Part shown: piece after piece, positions 6,456 through 7,639 of the stretch
How positions within the stretch are numbered: the stretch's first letter is position 1
Layout: every line of letters begins with the position of its first letter
Assembly (NCBI GenBank): GCA_934631995.1
Contig: CAKTYF010000091.1
Coordinates: forward strand, 1-7,639
Source of the DNA: an uncultured Eggerthellaceae bacterium
GTDB lineage: Bacteria; Actinomycetota; Coriobacteriia; Coriobacteriales; Eggerthellaceae
Reading direction: 5' to 3'
DNA: 7,639 bases
Translations under genes and position numbers: made by a program
Notes under the pieces: generated by a model
What the model saw: only the letters and a program-made list of their open reading frames with translations
What the model was told of the DNA's origin: nothing
Databases searched by the model: none

Positions 6456-7067
6456 ATGCTGAAAATTGGCGTGCTGGTTTCGGGATCGGGCACGAATTTG
6501 CAGGCCTTCATCGATGCGATTGCTGCAAAAGAACTCGATGCGGAAATCGTGCTGGTTGTTTCTTCTCGTCCCGATGCGTATGGCATTGAGCGCGCGAAGG
6601 CGGCGAACATCCCTGTTCTGGTTCTGAACAAGGGCGTTTATGCCGATCCAGAAGCTGCAGATGCGCGTATTGTTGCGGCGTTGCGCGAAGCTGGCGCGGA
6701 ATACGTGTTCATGGCGGGCTATATGCGCATGGTGACCCCCGTGATGCTCGACGCCTTCCCGAATCGTGTGGTGAATTTGCATCCGGCGCTTCTGCCCTCG
6801 TTCAAGGGCGCGCACGGTATTCAGGATGCGTTCGATGCTGGCGTGAAATACACGGGCGTTACGGTGCATTTCGCCAATGCGGAATACGATAAAGGCCCCA
6901 TTATTGCGCAAGAGCCTGTTGCGGTTTTGGAATCCGATACGGTGGAAGCGCTGGAAGAGCGCATCCATACGGTTGAGCATCGGTTGTATCCAGCAACGGC
7001 GCAGCTCATCGCGCAGGGACGCGTGCAGGTAGCGGCTGATGGAAAAGCGCACATAGCAGAAGCGTAA
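6456..7067 (+). CDS. purN: Phosphoribosylglycinamide formyltransferase (GAR transformylase, PurN)
   Basis: PurN transfers the formyl group of 10-formyltetrahydrofolate to glycinamide ribonucleotide, the third step of purine synthesis. The product is 203 aa, the usual size for the family. Motifs seen are the phosphate-binding GSGTNLQAF at residues 10-18, the central FMAGYMRMV, and the active-site segment VVNLHPALLPSFKGAHG with N107 and H109 (equivalent to E. coli N106 and H108). YDKGPIIAQ follows with D145 (equivalent to D144). The ATG at 6456 follows AAAGGGAG (6441-6448) with a 7-nt spacer; the frame is open further upstream to 6216, but that stretch encodes hairpin repeat sequence and is not part of the protein. 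The gene pairs functionally with purM. After the stop I see a 7-bp hairpin gcgactt/aagtcgc without a T-run, and no convincing terminator before the next gene. Confidence 0.97.
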   Translation: MLKIGVLVSGSGTNLQAFIDAIAAKELDAEIVLVVSSRPDAYGIERAKAANIPVLVLNKGVYADPEAADARIVAALREAGAEYVFMAGYMRMVTPVMLDAFPNRVVNLHPALLPSFKGAHGIQDAFDAGVKYTGVTVHFANAEYDKGPIIAQEPVAVLESDTVEALEERIHTVEHRLYPATAQLIAQGRVQVAADGKAHIAEA

Positions 7068-7229
7068 GCGCGAGCAACGGCATGTTGCGACTTTCGCTTG
7101 CTGTAAGTCGCGTGCTAAGGTAAGCGATGCTGTTATTGCTGCTGCGTAAGACGAGGCGGTGAGCGCTTGGGAAGCGGCGCGGAGCCGGCGCAAAAAGTGT
7201 TTCGTTGAGCAGAAAAGGGGACGTTTGAA

Positions 7230-7639
7230 ATGAAACGTGCTGTTATCGAAAATATTATCGCATGCTTGCAGAACGGCCAGACGCCCGAGCTTGATCCTGA
7301 AATGTTTTCGTCTGTTGAGCCTGATAAATTGCGCGAAATTGCCGCAGGGCTGACCGCTGCGGATATCCCGGTGTTCGAGCGCGCGCTGCGTGCCATTGAT
7401 GAACGCGATTTGGCTTGGTTGGGATTCAAGATTGTTTTGGATCCAGTCGTTGCCGTGACAAACGTGGACAACGAAGTCACGAAGAAGTTCGGTGACAAGG
7501 GCTCGGCTAATGGCGATTCCTTCATGTTCTTTGCCAACGATGCGAAGGAAATTGTGTGCGCGCACGAGTACTCGGGGCGCGATTTGATGCAGATGAAGGA
7601 TGTAACGCGCGGCCCCGCCATGCACAACGAGCAGTTCGA
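7230..7639 (+). CDS. Unrecognised protein, 3' end outside window
   Basis: An ATG at 7230 is preceded by AAAAGGGGA (7213-7221) with about 8 nt spacing and opens a frame that runs without a stop to the window edge (136 codons). The protein begins MKRAVIENIIACLQNGQTPE and continues through a helix-rich, charged region (PDKLREIAAGLTAADIPVFE) to FMFFANDAKEIVCAHEYSGR. I see no signal peptide, membrane segment, or catalytic motif I can name. Codon use and the strong ribosome site match the neighbouring genes, so I think it is real. It starts 162 nt after purN with no clear terminator between, so cotranscription with purN is possible. The opposite strand is also open across this region, but without a ribosome site or recognisable protein. 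I cannot assign a function. Confidence 0.8.
   Translation, partial: MKRAVIENIIACLQNGQTPELDPEMFSSVEPDKLREIAAGLTAADIPVFERALRAIDERDLAWLGFKIVLDPVVAVTNVDNEVTKKFGDKGSANGDSFMFFANDAKEIVCAHEYSGRDLMQMKDVTRGPAMHNEQF

Noticed and set aside
7068..7229. Terminator after purN
   Set aside because: The hairpins found (gcgactt/aagtcgc, cgctt/aagcg) are not followed by a T-run, so I cannot call an intrinsic terminator.
6288..7625. Long minus-strand open frame opposite purN and the next gene
   Set aside because: It crosses a hairpin repeat, purN and a start region with a good + strand ribosome site. Its translation is rich in Arg/His/Asn with no recognisable family, typical of antisense shadows.

Overview
The window looks like a chromosomal segment of a Gram-positive, actinobacterial-type organism. 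My best guess is the class Coriobacteriia (Eggerthella/Slackia/Adlercreutzia-like). This rests on the RpoC style (no insertion in the trigger loop, 'DITGGLPRVQELFEARKPKG' after it, and a long C-terminal extension), a class B sortase, moderately GC-rich codon use, and GTG/TTG starts with strong purine-rich ribosome binding sites. The taxonomic guess is inference. All recognised genes are on the + strand.

Layout. (1) 1-3404: the 3' three quarters of rpoC, with the active-site NADFDGDQMA motif, bridge helix, second zinc site and trigger loop. It is followed by an unusual C-terminal extension of about 240 residues that contains a module closely resembling the DNA-binding C-terminal domain of the RNA polymerase alpha subunit. 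A strong intrinsic terminator follows (3506-3541). (2) 3689-4505: a stand-alone class B sortase with its own extended -10 promoter and a TTG start, closed by a terminator hairpin (4513-4557). (3) 4587-4806: a 220-bp sequence bounded by 52-bp interrupted inverted repeats, either a MITE-like element or a long structured element, just upstream of the purM promoter. (4) 4928-6016: purM. (5) 6017-6455: a 439-bp gap filled by three same-orientation hairpin repeats of about 100 bp. The first and third copies show compensatory base-pair changes. (6) 6456-7067: purN. (7) 7230-7639: the 5' part of an unrecognised gene running off the window.

How they work together. purM and purN encode two steps of de novo purine synthesis (AIR synthase and GAR transformylase). 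They are neighbours, as in many bacteria, but are separated here by the hairpin-repeat array. rpoC and the sortase are separate transcription units unrelated to purines. The most interesting signals are the alpha-CTD-like module fused to beta-prime, the covarying hairpin repeats in the purM-purN gap, and the 220-bp inverted-repeat element.
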